A stretch of 39,869 bases of DNA. Origin: Kiritimatiellia bacterium. Lineage in GTDB: Bacteria > Verrucomicrobiota > Kiritimatiellia > RFP12 > UBA1067. A model generated the notes under the pieces. That model saw nothing but the letters and a program-made list of their open reading frames with translations. It ran no database searches and had not been told where the DNA came from. Within the stretch, counting starts at the first letter, position 1. Every line of letters starts with the position of its first letter. The stretch lies in NCBI GenBank assembly GCA_024405265.1, contig JAKSOZ010000015.1, positions 1 to 39,869 of the forward strand. The letters are read 5' to 3'. Position numbers and translations under genes: made by a program. Below, one piece after another: positions 13,216 to 22,377 of the stretch.

Positions 13216-15698
13216 AGTTCATCGACCGCGTCGTTCTTGCTCTAAAAAGCGAGCTCGAAAGTACGAGCGCCGGAGTCTCTTCACTTGATCACTTGCTTTT
13301 GTTGGTGCCTACGGCGGAAGCAGGGCGGCGCGTAAGAGAAGAGCTCGCCCGTGCAATGCCTCGCGGACTTATCGCGCCTAGGGTCGAATTGCTGAATCGG
13401 TTCTTGGTCGAGGAAGAGCTTTCGCAGGCGCGTTGGACGTTGGAACTTTGCGAATATCTCATAAAAGAACGCGGAGAGAAAGACTGCGACCGAGCGATTA
13501 CGCGTTCGCTGATGTATTTGGACTTGTGGAAGATTCTCTCGGAAGGCGCGTTGTCGTTCGAAGATGTTGACGAAGAAGGAGCGTGGGAGACGCTTAAGGG
13601 AATCGAGCGTGATTTCGTCAGGCGTATGGCGAGTAAGGGTCTTGTTCCCGACTTTCTGAAGGTCAAGCGCGCGTTGAAGAATCCGCCCATTCCTCAGGAA
13701 GTCAAGAAGGTCTTTATATTAACGGATTTCTGGCCTTTAGGTGAGAAAATTTCTTGGCCTTGCGAAGTGGTTCGCCTAAGCCCTACCGAGGAGAACATCG
13801 CCGATTACCGTATCAAAGGCTTCGCGAGGGCGAGTGACGAAGCGAAGTTCGTAGCGGATAGTTACTTGAGAATCAAGCCTGAGGAAACCCCTGACGCCCT
13901 CGTTCTTGCGGATGCTTCGATGTTCGTGGATCTCAAGGGCGCGATGGAGGCGGCGGGGTTCTCGCTTTATGACCCTAATCGTCAGCCGGTTATCGCCTCT
14001 TCTTTAGGTAAGCTCGTCAAGCGCCTTTTGACGTTGATCAGGACCGATTCTTATGATGTCTTTTCCGCTTTAGTGCGCGGCGCTGATTTTCGTGAGTCGG
14101 TCACGACGGAAGATTTGAAGACGCTTGATGAGTTGCAGAAACTTATCTTGCCGGATAAAATGTCTCAAGTCGGTGAAGATTTCCTGAATAAGCTACCGGA
14201 GTTCAAACACGATCTGCGTGGAATAAGAGAGTTCTTGAAAGCGCTTTTCGCTAATAGAGAACTCAGCGCCGGCTCTCCGGAGGATGAGGAATTCTGTGCG
14301 GCGGCGAATGAAATCAATCGTCTTTTTGCGGATGTCGACGTCGAGGGGTTTGATGAAGAACTTAAGATCGCCGTTTTCGAGAAAGCGCTATCCTCGCTTA
14401 AGTATCAGTTGGAGAGTGATAAGCGCAATCGAATTAAAGTTCACGGCTTCATGGACCTTCCTTTTTTAAGTGAAGATGAAGTGAATATCGTCGGCTTTAT
14501 CGAAGGAGCGGTTCCCGAAACGATAATCCAGCACCCGTTATTGCCCGATTCTTTGCGCGCGAAGCTTGGCCTTACCACCAATCAAGATCGCTTCGAGCGT
14601 GATAAGCGTATCTTCGCTGACGCCGTCTCTTCGCGTGAAGCATATCACCTCGGCGTGACTTTCCACTCGCTTGATCGAACGGGAGACTCCGTTAAACCTT
14701 CCCGCCTTATTTTCGAGACTGAAGACGATGATGAGCTTATACATCGAGTGGAGCGATATTATCGAGAGAGTTTCGGCTCGCTCTCTCGCCGCGATACTTT
14801 CTCGATTCCCGACAAGTGGCGACTTAAACTGCCGATTCCGCCGAAGTATAAAGAGCTGAAGTCGATATCGCCGACCCATCTTTGCGAATATCTCAATTGT
14901 CCTTTCAATTATTTTCTGCGTCGAGTGGCGTTAGCGGAAACTTTCGAGGACGAGGCGAACGAGCTTACGTCTCGTAGATTCGGAACGCTTATTCATAGCG
15001 CGCTTGAGTATTGGGGCAAAGGCGAAAAAGTCGATAGTGACGATGCGGAGGAGATATACGCCGAATTCGAGCGCGGTATAGAAGCTTTTCTTCGCCATGA
15101 CTTCGGAGACGAGATTCCCACGATAGTCTCCTTGCAGGCGGAGAGCGCCAAGTCGAGACTTAAGATATTCGCTTCCCGTCAGGCCGCGTGGCGGAAGGAG
15201 GGTTGGCGCCTCGTGGAGAGTGAAGTGAAGCTTCGCGTCACGTACGATCATACTACGCTCTTCGGCACCGCAGATCGCATTGATTATAACGAGCGACTCG
15301 GGCAGTGGTGCGTGATCGATTACAAGACTTATGCCAAGAAAGATCGTGCGCTTAAAACCGCCAGCGTCCAATTGCCGATTTATTGCGCGATGTTGGAACT
15401 CGCGAAGAATCCGAAGCTTAAAGGCGCTACTCGCGATAATACGATTTCCTGTTATGCCGTTATTGGAGCGAAAGAAGAGGATGTCTTGTTCCTTCCTCCT
15501 AAAAACGGCGAAGACGTCGCGGAGGCGGAGAAGCTTATTCGCGGCAAATTGATCCCCGGGATCGAAAAAGGCATTTTTTACCCGCCTTCGCCCGAAAACG
15601 AGTGGACGTACGATTTCGAAGACTATTTTCTCGTTGACGATTTAGAGGCAAGTATCGACGAACAATGGCTGAACGATCAAAAAGCGCGATCACTTTAA
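13212..15698 (+). CDS. addB: AddB-like exonuclease subunit (PD-(D/E)XK nuclease)
   Basis: This 828-residue protein is probably the AddB-type partner of the helicase-nuclease encoded next, a RecBCD-equivalent for processing DNA double-strand breaks. The N-terminus has a degenerate helicase-like start (LLLVPTAEAGRRVREEL) without a true Walker A, as in many AddB proteins. The C-terminal region has the RecB-family nuclease: ISPTHLCEYLNCPFNYFLRR (about 555), FGTLIHSALEYW, then GTADRIDY and VIDYKTYAK (about 700), with QLPIYCAMLELA behind. It overlaps the previous gene by 4 bp and the AddA gene by 34 bp, so the pair is translationally coupled. Identity as AddB rather than a stand-alone nuclease is inferred from the neighbour. 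Confidence 0.8.
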   Translation: MKFIDRVVLALKSELESTSAGVSSLDHLLLLVPTAEAGRRVREELARAMPRGLIAPRVELLNRFLVEEELSQARWTLELCEYLIKERGEKDCDRAITRSLMYLDLWKILSEGALSFEDVDEEGAWETLKGIERDFVRRMASKGLVPDFLKVKRALKNPPIPQEVKKVFILTDFWPLGEKISWPCEVVRLSPTEENIADYRIKGFARASDEAKFVADSYLRIKPEETPDALVLADASMFVDLKGAMEAAGFSLYDPNRQPVIASSLGKLVKRLLTLIRTDSYDVFSALVRGADFRESVTTEDLKTLDELQKLILPDKMSQVGEDFLNKLPEFKHDLRGIREFLKALFANRELSAGSPEDEEFCAAANEINRLFADVDVEGFDEELKIAVFEKALSSLKYQLESDKRNRIKVHGFMDLPFLSEDEVNIVGFIEGAVPETIIQHPLLPDSLRAKLGLTTNQDRFERDKRIFADAVSSREAYHLGVTFHSLDRTGDSVKPSRLIFETEDDDELIHRVERYYRESFGSLSRRDTFSIPDKWRLKLPIPPKYKELKSISPTHLCEYLNCPFNYFLRRVALAETFEDEANELTSRRFGTLIHSALEYWGKGEKVDSDDAEEIYAEFERGIEAFLRHDFGDEIPTIVSLQAESAKSRLKIFASRQAAWRKEGWRLVESEVKLRVTYDHTTLFGTADRIDYNERLGQWCVIDYKTYAKKDRALKTASVQLPIYCAMLELAKNPKLKGATRDNTISCYAVIGAKEEDVLFLPPKNGEDVAEAEKLIRGKLIPGIEKGIFYPPSPENEWTYDFEDYFLVDDLEASIDEQWLNDQKARSL

Positions 15699-18505
15699 TC
15701 GAGGCCTCTGCCGGTACCGGTAAGACCGAGACGCTGGTTCGTCGAATGATCGACGAGCTGGAGCGAGGCTTCTCGCCTAAAGACTTGGTTTCGCTCACGT
15801 TTTCGCGAGCTGCCGCGGGCGAGATATTTCAACGTCTCGTTTCGACGCTCGCCGCCGATGCGAAAGCCGACCCTTCGAAGGTGAGGCTACTACGCGCGGT
15901 CATCTCCACTCAACATCTTTCGCTTATCGGTACGCTGGATGGGTTCTTGATGCGAATCGTCAAGTCGTTTCCGCTTGAGTTGGGTCTCGCCGGTGATTAT
16001 AAGCTTATGGATGAGTTCAGCGCTTCGCGCGCGAAGGCGCGAGTCTCGTTCGGTATCTTGAAGCGAACGGATGCCGCGACTCGGAGGTCCTTTCTCTCCG
16101 CGTTCAAGGAAGCGGAAGCTCGTTCCAATAATGCGAAGTTCACCGACACTTACCTTAAATTCATAAACACTTGGCATGAATTTTATCTCGAGCATCATAA
16201 GGACTATCGTTGGGGCTTCGATTCATTCAGGGTTGACGAACGATTCTTGAAGGAAACGGCGTTAAGACTGAAAGCGGTTAAGGTTCGCAAGCAGGAGAAG
16301 TGGGACCGATTCGCCGATTGGGTAGGGGATTTTAACGGAACGTTCGAGAAAGCTCCGACGATCTGGAAAAACCTTATTGCGATTGATAGGCTAATGGATG
16401 TGAAATCGATCACGATCTCCGTCGATCGTTGTAAGGAGACGTTCGCGGGTGAAGAATTGCGAGTCGTTCAAGACGCGGTTCGGTTGATCTGCGCGTACAT
16501 GATCGCGCTTAAGAGCGATATGGCTCGCGGTATTTTCTCGCTGCTCAAGCCGTTCGAGGCGGAGTACGATCGACTCGTGCGTTCTCGAGGTAATCTCGAG
16601 TTCTCGGATTTGCCTCGGCTCATAATGAATCTAGGGGATGAGGTCCGTAAATATCTCGAGTTTCGATTGGATTCACGTTTCTCGGCTTGGGGACTTGATG
16701 AATTTCAAGATACTTCTCGCGAGCAGTGGGAGGCTTTGAAGAATTTGATTGACGAAGCGTGCCAGAGCGAGGACGGCAAGGAAGTGCTGATCGTCGGAGA
16801 CTCGAAGCAGGCGATTTACGGTTGGCGCAAGGGCGACGTGCGGATTTTGAAACGAGAGAAAGAATCTCGGCGTTATGAAATAAAATCTCAAGATCGTTCG
16901 TGGCGTTACGGCAGTGAAATCTGTGAGGCGATAACGACTGTCTTCACCTCCGGGGCAATTACTTCGATAAGCGAGCTTTGGGAATGCCGCGCGCATGAAA
17001 CCGCACGCTGCGATCGACATGGATGGGTTCTCTTTCACAATCTCGTCGGTTCGAAAAGAGCTGATTTCTATGAAGGCGTTTATAATGAATTGATGCGCAC
17101 GAAGCCTTGGGAGAAATCGGTCAAGTGCGCGGTCCTCGTGCGAGATAATCGTTTGGGTATCGAGCTCGTGGAACTTTTACGGTCCAGAGGAATCAGGAAC
17201 GTGGTTTTCGAAGGAGACTCGAAAGTCCTTGATACTCCGGTTTTGTCAGCGTTTTTGGATCTTACGTTTATTGCCGATCATCCCGGTGACGAAAAAAGCT
17301 TCCGGCATTTTGTGCTCTCGCCGCTCAAGACGGCCTGGTATGGTGAGCGCGCTATCACGCCCGAAGAGGTGTCGCTTGATTTCGCGCGACTCTTCTCTTC
17401 GATAGGCCTCGTGCGTACGTTCAGAGCTCTTCGCGCCAAGCTTGATGCGGATCTCGGAGAGTTCACCGAGTCGCGTTTTGTGGATATGCTTTCCGCTGCG
17501 GCGGCATTCGAGGAATTGGAAGACAGCGCGGTTAAAGTCAGCGATTTTACCGACTTCTTAAGAGCTCGTAAGAAGCGAGAAGCCGCGCAAGAGGGCATGA
17601 TTCGGGTTATGACGATTCACCATTCCAAGGGTCTCACGCTCGATTACGTTATCGTTCCTCTTTATGAATCGGGGAGCTTTTCTTCTCATGTTCCCGAGTG
17701 CATCGTAAGCGAAGAAGAAAAGTGGCTTTTACCGAACCCCGGTCGTGACGTAGTCGCCCATAGCGATGCGCTTAAGAAAGCGGTGGATGAAGCGTACGAA
17801 ATCGCGCTCCAAGATGAACTTTCCGCTTATTACGTCGCGCTTACGCGAGCGAAGTATGCGATGACGGTGCTCTTGCCGGAGAAGATTCGAGAAAATACGT
17901 TCGCTGCCATTATACGTGATAGCGGTGTAAGCTCTACGAAGAACGTCGACTATCGCTTGCCTGATTTGCGAGGAGAAGCCGATATCCTTGAAGAGACGGA
18001 CGATTACCCCGTAATCGAGCGTCGGAAGCGAAAGGAACTTAAACGTCGCCTGCCGAGCGTTGCCGCGCTTTCCGGTCGAAAAGCGTCCGAGCTTTTCGAT
18101 GAGGACGCTTCCGGGCTCGAGGCGATGAAGCGAGGCTCAACCCTTCATGATGAGATGAGTAAAATCGAGTTTTCGGACGAGGCGAGATACCGCGGCGCTT
18201 TGTCGAAACCTGAAGGGTTCATAGAACTTTGGCGAGAGCGCGCGTTCGAGCTTTCGATTAACGGCGAGTGGATATCCGGGCGTTTCGATCGAGTGGTGTT
18301 CTTTGAGAAAGACGGAGAGCGCCATGCGCTTATCCAAGACTTCAAGACCGGTTCGAGGGAGGGGATGGCTGCTAAATATTATGCGCAAATGAGCGCCTAT
18401 CGCGACGCTGTCGCGGTCCTTGCGGACATCGACAAAAGGAATATTCAGGCTGAGCTTTTGACAATCGGCGGGATATTTGATAAAATTCCCCTTATCTTTA
18501 CGTAA
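15665..18505 (+). CDS. addA: AddA-like UvrD-family helicase/nuclease
   Basis: This 946-residue superfamily 1A helicase carries a C-terminal nuclease domain. Motif I is EASAGTGKTETLV (about 13-25), Ia LVSLTFSRAAAGEI, II LDEFQDTSREQWEAL (about 345), III LIVGDSKQAIYGWRKGD, V IRVMTIHHSKGLTLDYVIV (about 650) and VI SAYYVALTRAKYAMTVL. The nuclease motif is GRFDRVVFF, then LIQDFKTGSR and QMSAYRDAV near the end. With the upstream AddB-like protein it should form an end-resection complex for recombinational repair. The start ATG 15665 lies inside the AddB gene; only eight residues precede motif I, so a later start is impossible. Confidence 0.88.
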   Translation: MAERSKSAITLIEASAGTGKTETLVRRMIDELERGFSPKDLVSLTFSRAAAGEIFQRLVSTLAADAKADPSKVRLLRAVISTQHLSLIGTLDGFLMRIVKSFPLELGLAGDYKLMDEFSASRAKARVSFGILKRTDAATRRSFLSAFKEAEARSNNAKFTDTYLKFINTWHEFYLEHHKDYRWGFDSFRVDERFLKETALRLKAVKVRKQEKWDRFADWVGDFNGTFEKAPTIWKNLIAIDRLMDVKSITISVDRCKETFAGEELRVVQDAVRLICAYMIALKSDMARGIFSLLKPFEAEYDRLVRSRGNLEFSDLPRLIMNLGDEVRKYLEFRLDSRFSAWGLDEFQDTSREQWEALKNLIDEACQSEDGKEVLIVGDSKQAIYGWRKGDVRILKREKESRRYEIKSQDRSWRYGSEICEAITTVFTSGAITSISELWECRAHETARCDRHGWVLFHNLVGSKRADFYEGVYNELMRTKPWEKSVKCAVLVRDNRLGIELVELLRSRGIRNVVFEGDSKVLDTPVLSAFLDLTFIADHPGDEKSFRHFVLSPLKTAWYGERAITPEEVSLDFARLFSSIGLVRTFRALRAKLDADLGEFTESRFVDMLSAAAAFEELEDSAVKVSDFTDFLRARKKREAAQEGMIRVMTIHHSKGLTLDYVIVPLYESGSFSSHVPECIVSEEEKWLLPNPGRDVVAHSDALKKAVDEAYEIALQDELSAYYVALTRAKYAMTVLLPEKIRENTFAAIIRDSGVSSTKNVDYRLPDLRGEADILEETDDYPVIERRKRKELKRRLPSVAALSGRKASELFDEDASGLEAMKRGSTLHDEMSKIEFSDEARYRGALSKPEGFIELWRERAFELSINGEWISGRFDRVVFFEKDGERHALIQDFKTGSREGMAAKYYAQMSAYRDAVAVLADIDKRNIQAELLTIGGIFDKIPLIFT

Positions 18506-18516
18506 AAATAGGAAAG

Positions 18517-18981
18517 ATGAATATGAAAGAGATTAACGGAGCGCTTACCGCGAAGGGACTTAAGGTCGCCTTGGTCGTTAGCCGTTTCAATAGCTTCTTG
18601 ACCGAGCAACTTGTAAAGGGGGCGCTTGATGCGTTCACTCGTCTCGGAGGTGAGGAAGGTGATATTTCGCTTGTTCGTGTCCCCGGTGCGTATGAGCTTC
18701 CGATCGTCGCGCAGAAGCTCGCGAAAAGTGGCGTTGACGCGGTTGTCGCGCTCGGAGCCGTCGTTCAGGGAGCTACCGCTCATGCCGATCTTATCAACGA
18801 GACGACCGCTCGCGCGTTCTCTCAGATTTCGCTCGAGACGGGAGTTCCCGTTGCCGATGGCGTCGTCGCTGCCGAGAATCTCGAGCAGGCCGTCGAACGT
18901 TGCGGCACGAAGCAGGGCAACAAGGGGTTTGCGGCGATGACTGCGGCGATCGAAACCGCTAATGTCATGAAGCAGCTTTAA
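18517..18981 (+). CDS. ribH: 6,7-dimethyl-8-ribityllumazine synthase
   Basis: This 154-residue enzyme performs the penultimate step of riboflavin synthesis, condensing 5-amino-6-ribitylaminouracil with 3,4-dihydroxy-2-butanone 4-phosphate. Family motifs are VVSRFNSFLTEQLVKGAL near the start, VPGAYELP (about 56-63), the GAVVQGATAHADLI loop, a variant of the usual G-A-V-I-x-G-x-T-x-H with the catalytic His retained, and NKGFAAMTAAIE at the end. Length is typical. No other riboflavin gene is in the window. Two in-frame ATGs occur (18517 and 18523); AGGAAAG (18509-18515) is better spaced for the second. Confidence 0.93.
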   Translation: MNMKEINGALTAKGLKVALVVSRFNSFLTEQLVKGALDAFTRLGGEEGDISLVRVPGAYELPIVAQKLAKSGVDAVVALGAVVQGATAHADLINETTARAFSQISLETGVPVADGVVAAENLEQAVERCGTKQGNKGFAAMTAAIETANVMKQL

Positions 18982-18984
18982 GAA

Positions 18985-19019
18985 AAGTTTAAGGTTCAAG
19001 ATTCAAAGTACAAAGAAAG
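18985..19019. repeat. Degenerate heptamer tandem tract (5 units) before the PFK gene
   Basis: The sequence divides into AAGTTTA, AGGTTCA, AGATTCA, AAGTACA and AAGAAAG, an AAG-TTCA-like period of 7. It fills most of the intergenic space and runs into the purine-rich ribosome-binding region of the following gene. Confidence 0.55.
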
Positions 19020-19030
19020 AAGAAAAGAAG

Positions 19031-20260
19031 ATGAAGGAAGTCAAGAAGGTTGCGTTTCTTACGGCCGGCGGTCTCGCTCCGTGCCTCAGCTCGTCCATCG
19101 GTTATTTGATCGATGAGTACAACAAGAAAGCCCCGAACGTCGAAATGATCGGCTATGTCAACGGCTATATGGGTCTTTTGAAGGGCGATTCGATCCCCGT
19201 TACTCCCGAAGTTCGCAAGAGCGCGCTCGTTCTCACGAAGCATGGCGGCTCTCCGATCGGTAACAGCCGCGTGAAACTCACGAACGTCAAGGATTGCGTC
19301 AAGCGCGGTCTCGTCAAGGAAGGCGAAGATCCGCTTAAGGTCGCGGCCGACCAGCTCGTCAAGGACGGCGTCGACGTTCTCCACACGATCGGTGGCGACG
19401 ACACGAACACGACGGCCGCCGACCTCGCCGCTTACCTCGCGACGCATAACTATCCGCTTATCGTCGTCGGTCTTCCGAAGACCATCGATAACGACGTCTA
19501 TCCGATCAAGCAGTCGCTCGGCGCTTGGACCGCGGCGGAAGAGGGCGCTAAGTATTTCATGAACGTCGTTAAGGAAAATTCCGCGAATCCCCGCGCCTTG
19601 ACGGTTCACGAAGTCATGGGCCGTAACTGCGGCTGGCTTACCTACAAGACGGCTCAGTATTACCGTAAGATGCTCAAGCGCACGAAGTTCCTCCCCGAGT
19701 TCAACTTGACCCTTGAGCGTCAGGATGTTCACGCCGTTTATGTCCCCGAGTCGAAGATCGACTTCAAGAAGGAAGCCGAGCGCTTGCTCCCGATCATGGA
19801 CAAGGTCGATTCCGTCAATATCTTCGTTTCCGAAGGTGCCGGCGTCGCTGATATCATTGCCGAGATGAAGAAGCGCGGCGAAGAAGTCCCGGTCGATGCG
19901 TTCGGTCATCCTCGTCTCGATAAGGTCAACGTCGGACAGTACGTCGCCAAGCGTTTCGGCGAACTCCTCAAGGCCGAGAAGACTCAGGTTTTCAAGTCGG
20001 GCTACTTCGCTCGCGCGGCCGCGCCGAACAAGAAGGACTTGAAGCTCATCGAAAAGTGCGCCCGCAAGGCCGTCGAGTGCGCTCTCACCGGCGTTTCCGG
20101 CGTTGTCGGTCCTGACGAAGACGCTTCCGCGGTCATTCGTGCTTGCGAATTCCCGCGTATCAAGGGCGGTAAGCCGTTCAACGTTCGCAAGGGCAGCTTC
20201 CGTAAGCTCCTCGCCGAGATCGGCCAGCCTAACGCTCGTAAAAAACGTATCGTCAAGTGA
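19031..20260 (+). CDS. pfp: Pyrophosphate-dependent 6-phosphofructokinase
   Basis: This 409-residue enzyme phosphorylates fructose 6-phosphate using PPi instead of ATP, reversibly, in glycolysis/gluconeogenesis. The donor specificity is read from GGDDTN (about 118-123), where the second Asp replaces the Gly of ATP-dependent enzymes, and from the Lys in GLPKTIDNDV, both hallmarks of PPi-PFK. Other conserved parts are FLTAGGLAPCLSSSIG at the start and HEVMGRNCGWLTYKTA for substrate binding. Codon use is strongly biased toward C-ending codons (AAG, GTC, CTC), suggesting high expression. The start follows a purine-rich leader, AAAGAAGAAAAGAAG. Confidence 0.93.
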   Translation: MKEVKKVAFLTAGGLAPCLSSSIGYLIDEYNKKAPNVEMIGYVNGYMGLLKGDSIPVTPEVRKSALVLTKHGGSPIGNSRVKLTNVKDCVKRGLVKEGEDPLKVAADQLVKDGVDVLHTIGGDDTNTTAADLAAYLATHNYPLIVVGLPKTIDNDVYPIKQSLGAWTAAEEGAKYFMNVVKENSANPRALTVHEVMGRNCGWLTYKTAQYYRKMLKRTKFLPEFNLTLERQDVHAVYVPESKIDFKKEAERLLPIMDKVDSVNIFVSEGAGVADIIAEMKKRGEEVPVDAFGHPRLDKVNVGQYVAKRFGELLKAEKTQVFKSGYFARAAAPNKKDLKLIEKCARKAVECALTGVSGVVGPDEDASAVIRACEFPRIKGGKPFNVRKGSFRKLLAEIGQPNARKKRIVK

Positions 20261-20263
20261 TTT

Positions 20264-20926
20264 ATGGCTAAGGCTGTCATTATCGACTTCGATTTTGCCG
20301 CGATGAACGGCGCCGAACTTTTGTTCGACGCCGCTCGAGCGCTTTTCAAGAAAATCGATGATATCGAGCTCGACGCTCCTGCCGAGGCTCGTTACCTTCA
20401 GGGTAATGGTTACCTTGAAGGTATCAGCGCTTACTTCCAGTCGATTAAGACGAAGAAGACCCCTCAGAAGGCCGCTAAGGAGTTGGTTGCCGCGTTCGGC
20501 GATGTTGTTCTTAAGGCCATTCCTTCGGCGATTTCATCTTCGTTCAAGACTTTCGTTGGAGAGCTTAATGCCAAGGGAGTTAAGGTGATCATCATGACGC
20601 GTGCCGATGTCGAGCAGGCAAAGGTGGCGTTTGCTGATCTTTTAGGCGATAATGTCAAGCTTTCTCAGGATTCCAACTTGACGTATGGAGCGAGTAAGTG
20701 GGATGTGTGGCGTCGCGTTGCCGCGATGAATAAGGTTTCGCCGTCTGCCACGCTCGCGATTACCGGTTCGGGCACCGGGGTCAAATCCGCGCTTTTGGCC
20801 GGAATGGGCTCGGTTGCCGTCATGAATTCTCACGTCGCTTACCAAGATTTCGGCGGCGCCGATGAAGTGGTGAGCGCGCTGGATAAGAACGCGGCGAAGA
20901 AAGTTCTCGCGGCGCTTCGCATATAA
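20264..20926 (+). CDS. HAD-like protein, probably catalytically degenerate
   Basis: This 220-residue protein folds like a beta-phosphoglucomutase-type HAD protein. Motif I is IIDFDFAAMNG (two Asp kept), motif II VIIMTRAD, motif III the Lys in SKWDVW and motif IV LAITGSGTGVKSALLAGMGSVAV. In motif IV the usual acidic pair (GDS-x-x-G) is replaced by GSG, so magnesium binding and phosphatase activity are doubtful. It follows pfp after 3 bp and precedes mazG after 3 bp, so it belongs to the same operon. A regulatory or structural role is possible; the substrate is unknown. Confidence 0.7.
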   Translation: MAKAVIIDFDFAAMNGAELLFDAARALFKKIDDIELDAPAEARYLQGNGYLEGISAYFQSIKTKKTPQKAAKELVAAFGDVVLKAIPSAISSSFKTFVGELNAKGVKVIIMTRADVEQAKVAFADLLGDNVKLSQDSNLTYGASKWDVWRRVAAMNKVSPSATLAITGSGTGVKSALLAGMGSVAVMNSHVAYQDFGGADEVVSALDKNAAKKVLAALRI

Positions 20927-20929
20927 GCG

Positions 20930-21574
20930 ATGACCGGAATCGAACGACTCCATGAAATCACTACCCGTCTGAGAGATCCTCAGACGGGTTGTCCTTGGGA
21001 TCGAGTTCAAACGCTCGAGACCTTGAAGCCTTGCGTTCTGGAAGAAACGTATGAGCTGCTTGCGGCGATGGACAAGAGTGATGATAAAGAAAATCATATC
21101 GAAGAACTTGGCGATGTGCTTTTGCAGGTGATGTTCCAATCGGTAATGGCCGAGCAGGAGGGGAAGTTCACTTTTGATGATGTCGCTAATGCCGTTTCCG
21201 ATAAGCTCGTTCGTCGTCATCCTCACGTTTTCGCGAATGTCGACGCGAAGGACGAAGCGGCGGTGATGAAGAATTGGGAGCGCATCAAGCAACTCGAACA
21301 TCGTAAGGAATCTCGTCATAGTGCGCTTGACGGAGTTCCGGCTACTTTGCCGTCGCTTTTGAAGGCTCGTCGCGTAATGGAAAAAGCCGCTCGGATCGGT
21401 TATGCAGAAGATCTTCCGAAAGTAGCGGTCGAGGGCGATCCCGGTGAGTTCCTATTGGCCGTCGTCAAGTCGATCGCCGATATGGGCGTCGATAGCGAGG
21501 CCGCGCTGGAGAAGGCGGTTAAAGCTTACGCCGACCGTTTCCGCTCGTTCGAGGCTGAGAAGAAGTCAGAATAA
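20930..21574 (+). CDS. mazG: Nucleoside triphosphate pyrophosphohydrolase MazG
   Basis: This 214-residue enzyme hydrolyses NTPs, including damaged ones, to NMP and PPi. The N-terminal motif LRDPQTGCPWDRVQTLETLK and the metal-binding EETYELL, then EELGDVLLQVMFQ (about 38-65) are diagnostic. A second, weaker MazG-like half with RRHPHVF and a Trp-containing helix (KNWERIKQLE) follows. It is shorter than the E. coli protein (263) but complete in the catalytic half. It overlaps ispH by one base (TAATG). Confidence 0.93.
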   Translation: MTGIERLHEITTRLRDPQTGCPWDRVQTLETLKPCVLEETYELLAAMDKSDDKENHIEELGDVLLQVMFQSVMAEQEGKFTFDDVANAVSDKLVRRHPHVFANVDAKDEAAVMKNWERIKQLEHRKESRHSALDGVPATLPSLLKARRVMEKAARIGYAEDLPKVAVEGDPGEFLLAVVKSIADMGVDSEAALEKAVKAYADRFRSFEAEKKSE

Positions 21575-22377
21575 TGCGTGTTGAGGTCATAAATCCGCAT
21601 GGTTTTTGTGCGGGCGTGACTCACGCCATAAAGCTTGCGCTCAGTCTTAAAGGTGTTTATTGTCTCCATGAACTCGTGCATAATGAGATTGTGGTTGAAG
21701 GTCTGAAGCGCCGCGGTTTTCGATTCGTAGAAGATATAGAAGAAGTACCTGAGGGCGCTACGGTACTCTTTTCGGCGCATGGCGTTTCTCCTCAGGTCAA
21801 GGCCGCCGCGAAAAGGCGCAATCTTAAAGTCGTCGACGCGACGTGTCCCTTCGTCGAGCGAGTGCACCGCGAAGCGAGAGCTTTCGCCGAAAAGGGCTAT
21901 CAGGTCGTCGTTATCGGGAATGAGAATCATGCGGAAGTGAAGGGTATCTTGGGCGAAGCTCCGAACGCGATAGTGCACACTGACCTCCCCGCTACACCTA
22001 CTCCTACAACCTACACCTCCCCCTTAGGCGTCGTCTCTCAGACGACGATGAACGCCGACGATGTTAAGGCGAAAGTCGAGGAGCTTAAAGTCGGCTACAA
22101 GGTCGAGACGATGGCGCAGGTTTGCAACGCGACGAAAGAGCGTCAGGATGCGGTAAAAGCTTTTAAGGGCGATGCGCTATTGGTTCTTGGAAGCTCGAAT
22201 TCCTCGAATACGAAGCGGCTTTCGGAAGTCGCGTCTTGTCCGACTTTTCGTGCGGGTAATATGGAAGAAGTTCGCTCGCTTGATTTCAGCGGTGTTAATA
22301 CGCTTGGAGTCACGAGCGGCGCTTCGACGCCGGAGGAATTTTTCAACGAAGTGATCGCATATTTGGAGAAATTATGA
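21574..22377 (+). CDS. ispH: 4-hydroxy-3-methylbut-2-enyl diphosphate reductase IspH
   Basis: This 267-residue iron-sulfur enzyme makes IPP and DMAPP in the last step of the MEP pathway. The three cluster cysteines are C12 (PHGFCAGV), C91 (DATCPFV) and C184 (QVCNATKERQ); conserved histidines appear in LHELVHNEIV, FSAHGVSP and GNENHAEVKG. GSSNSSNTKRL and TSGASTPEEFF close the active site. A Thr/Pro-rich insertion (about residues 140-152) is encoded by a low-complexity heptamer-like tract (21992-22020). The gene is coupled to mazG and dsbD by short overlaps. Confidence 0.94.
   Translation: MRVEVINPHGFCAGVTHAIKLALSLKGVYCLHELVHNEIVVEGLKRRGFRFVEDIEEVPEGATVLFSAHGVSPQVKAAAKRRNLKVVDATCPFVERVHREARAFAEKGYQVVVIGNENHAEVKGILGEAPNAIVHTDLPATPTPTTYTSPLGVVSQTTMNADDVKAKVEELKVGYKVETMAQVCNATKERQDAVKAFKGDALLVLGSSNSSNTKRLSEVASCPTFRAGNMEEVRSLDFSGVNTLGVTSGASTPEEFFNEVIAYLEKL
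21992..22020 (+). repeat. Heptamer-like low-complexity tract inside ispH
   Basis: CTACACC, TACTCCT, ACAACCT and ACACCTC follow one another in phase and encode a Thr/Pro-rich segment not expected in IspH. It resembles the degenerate 7-mer tracts at 18985 and 39771. Confidence 0.45.
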
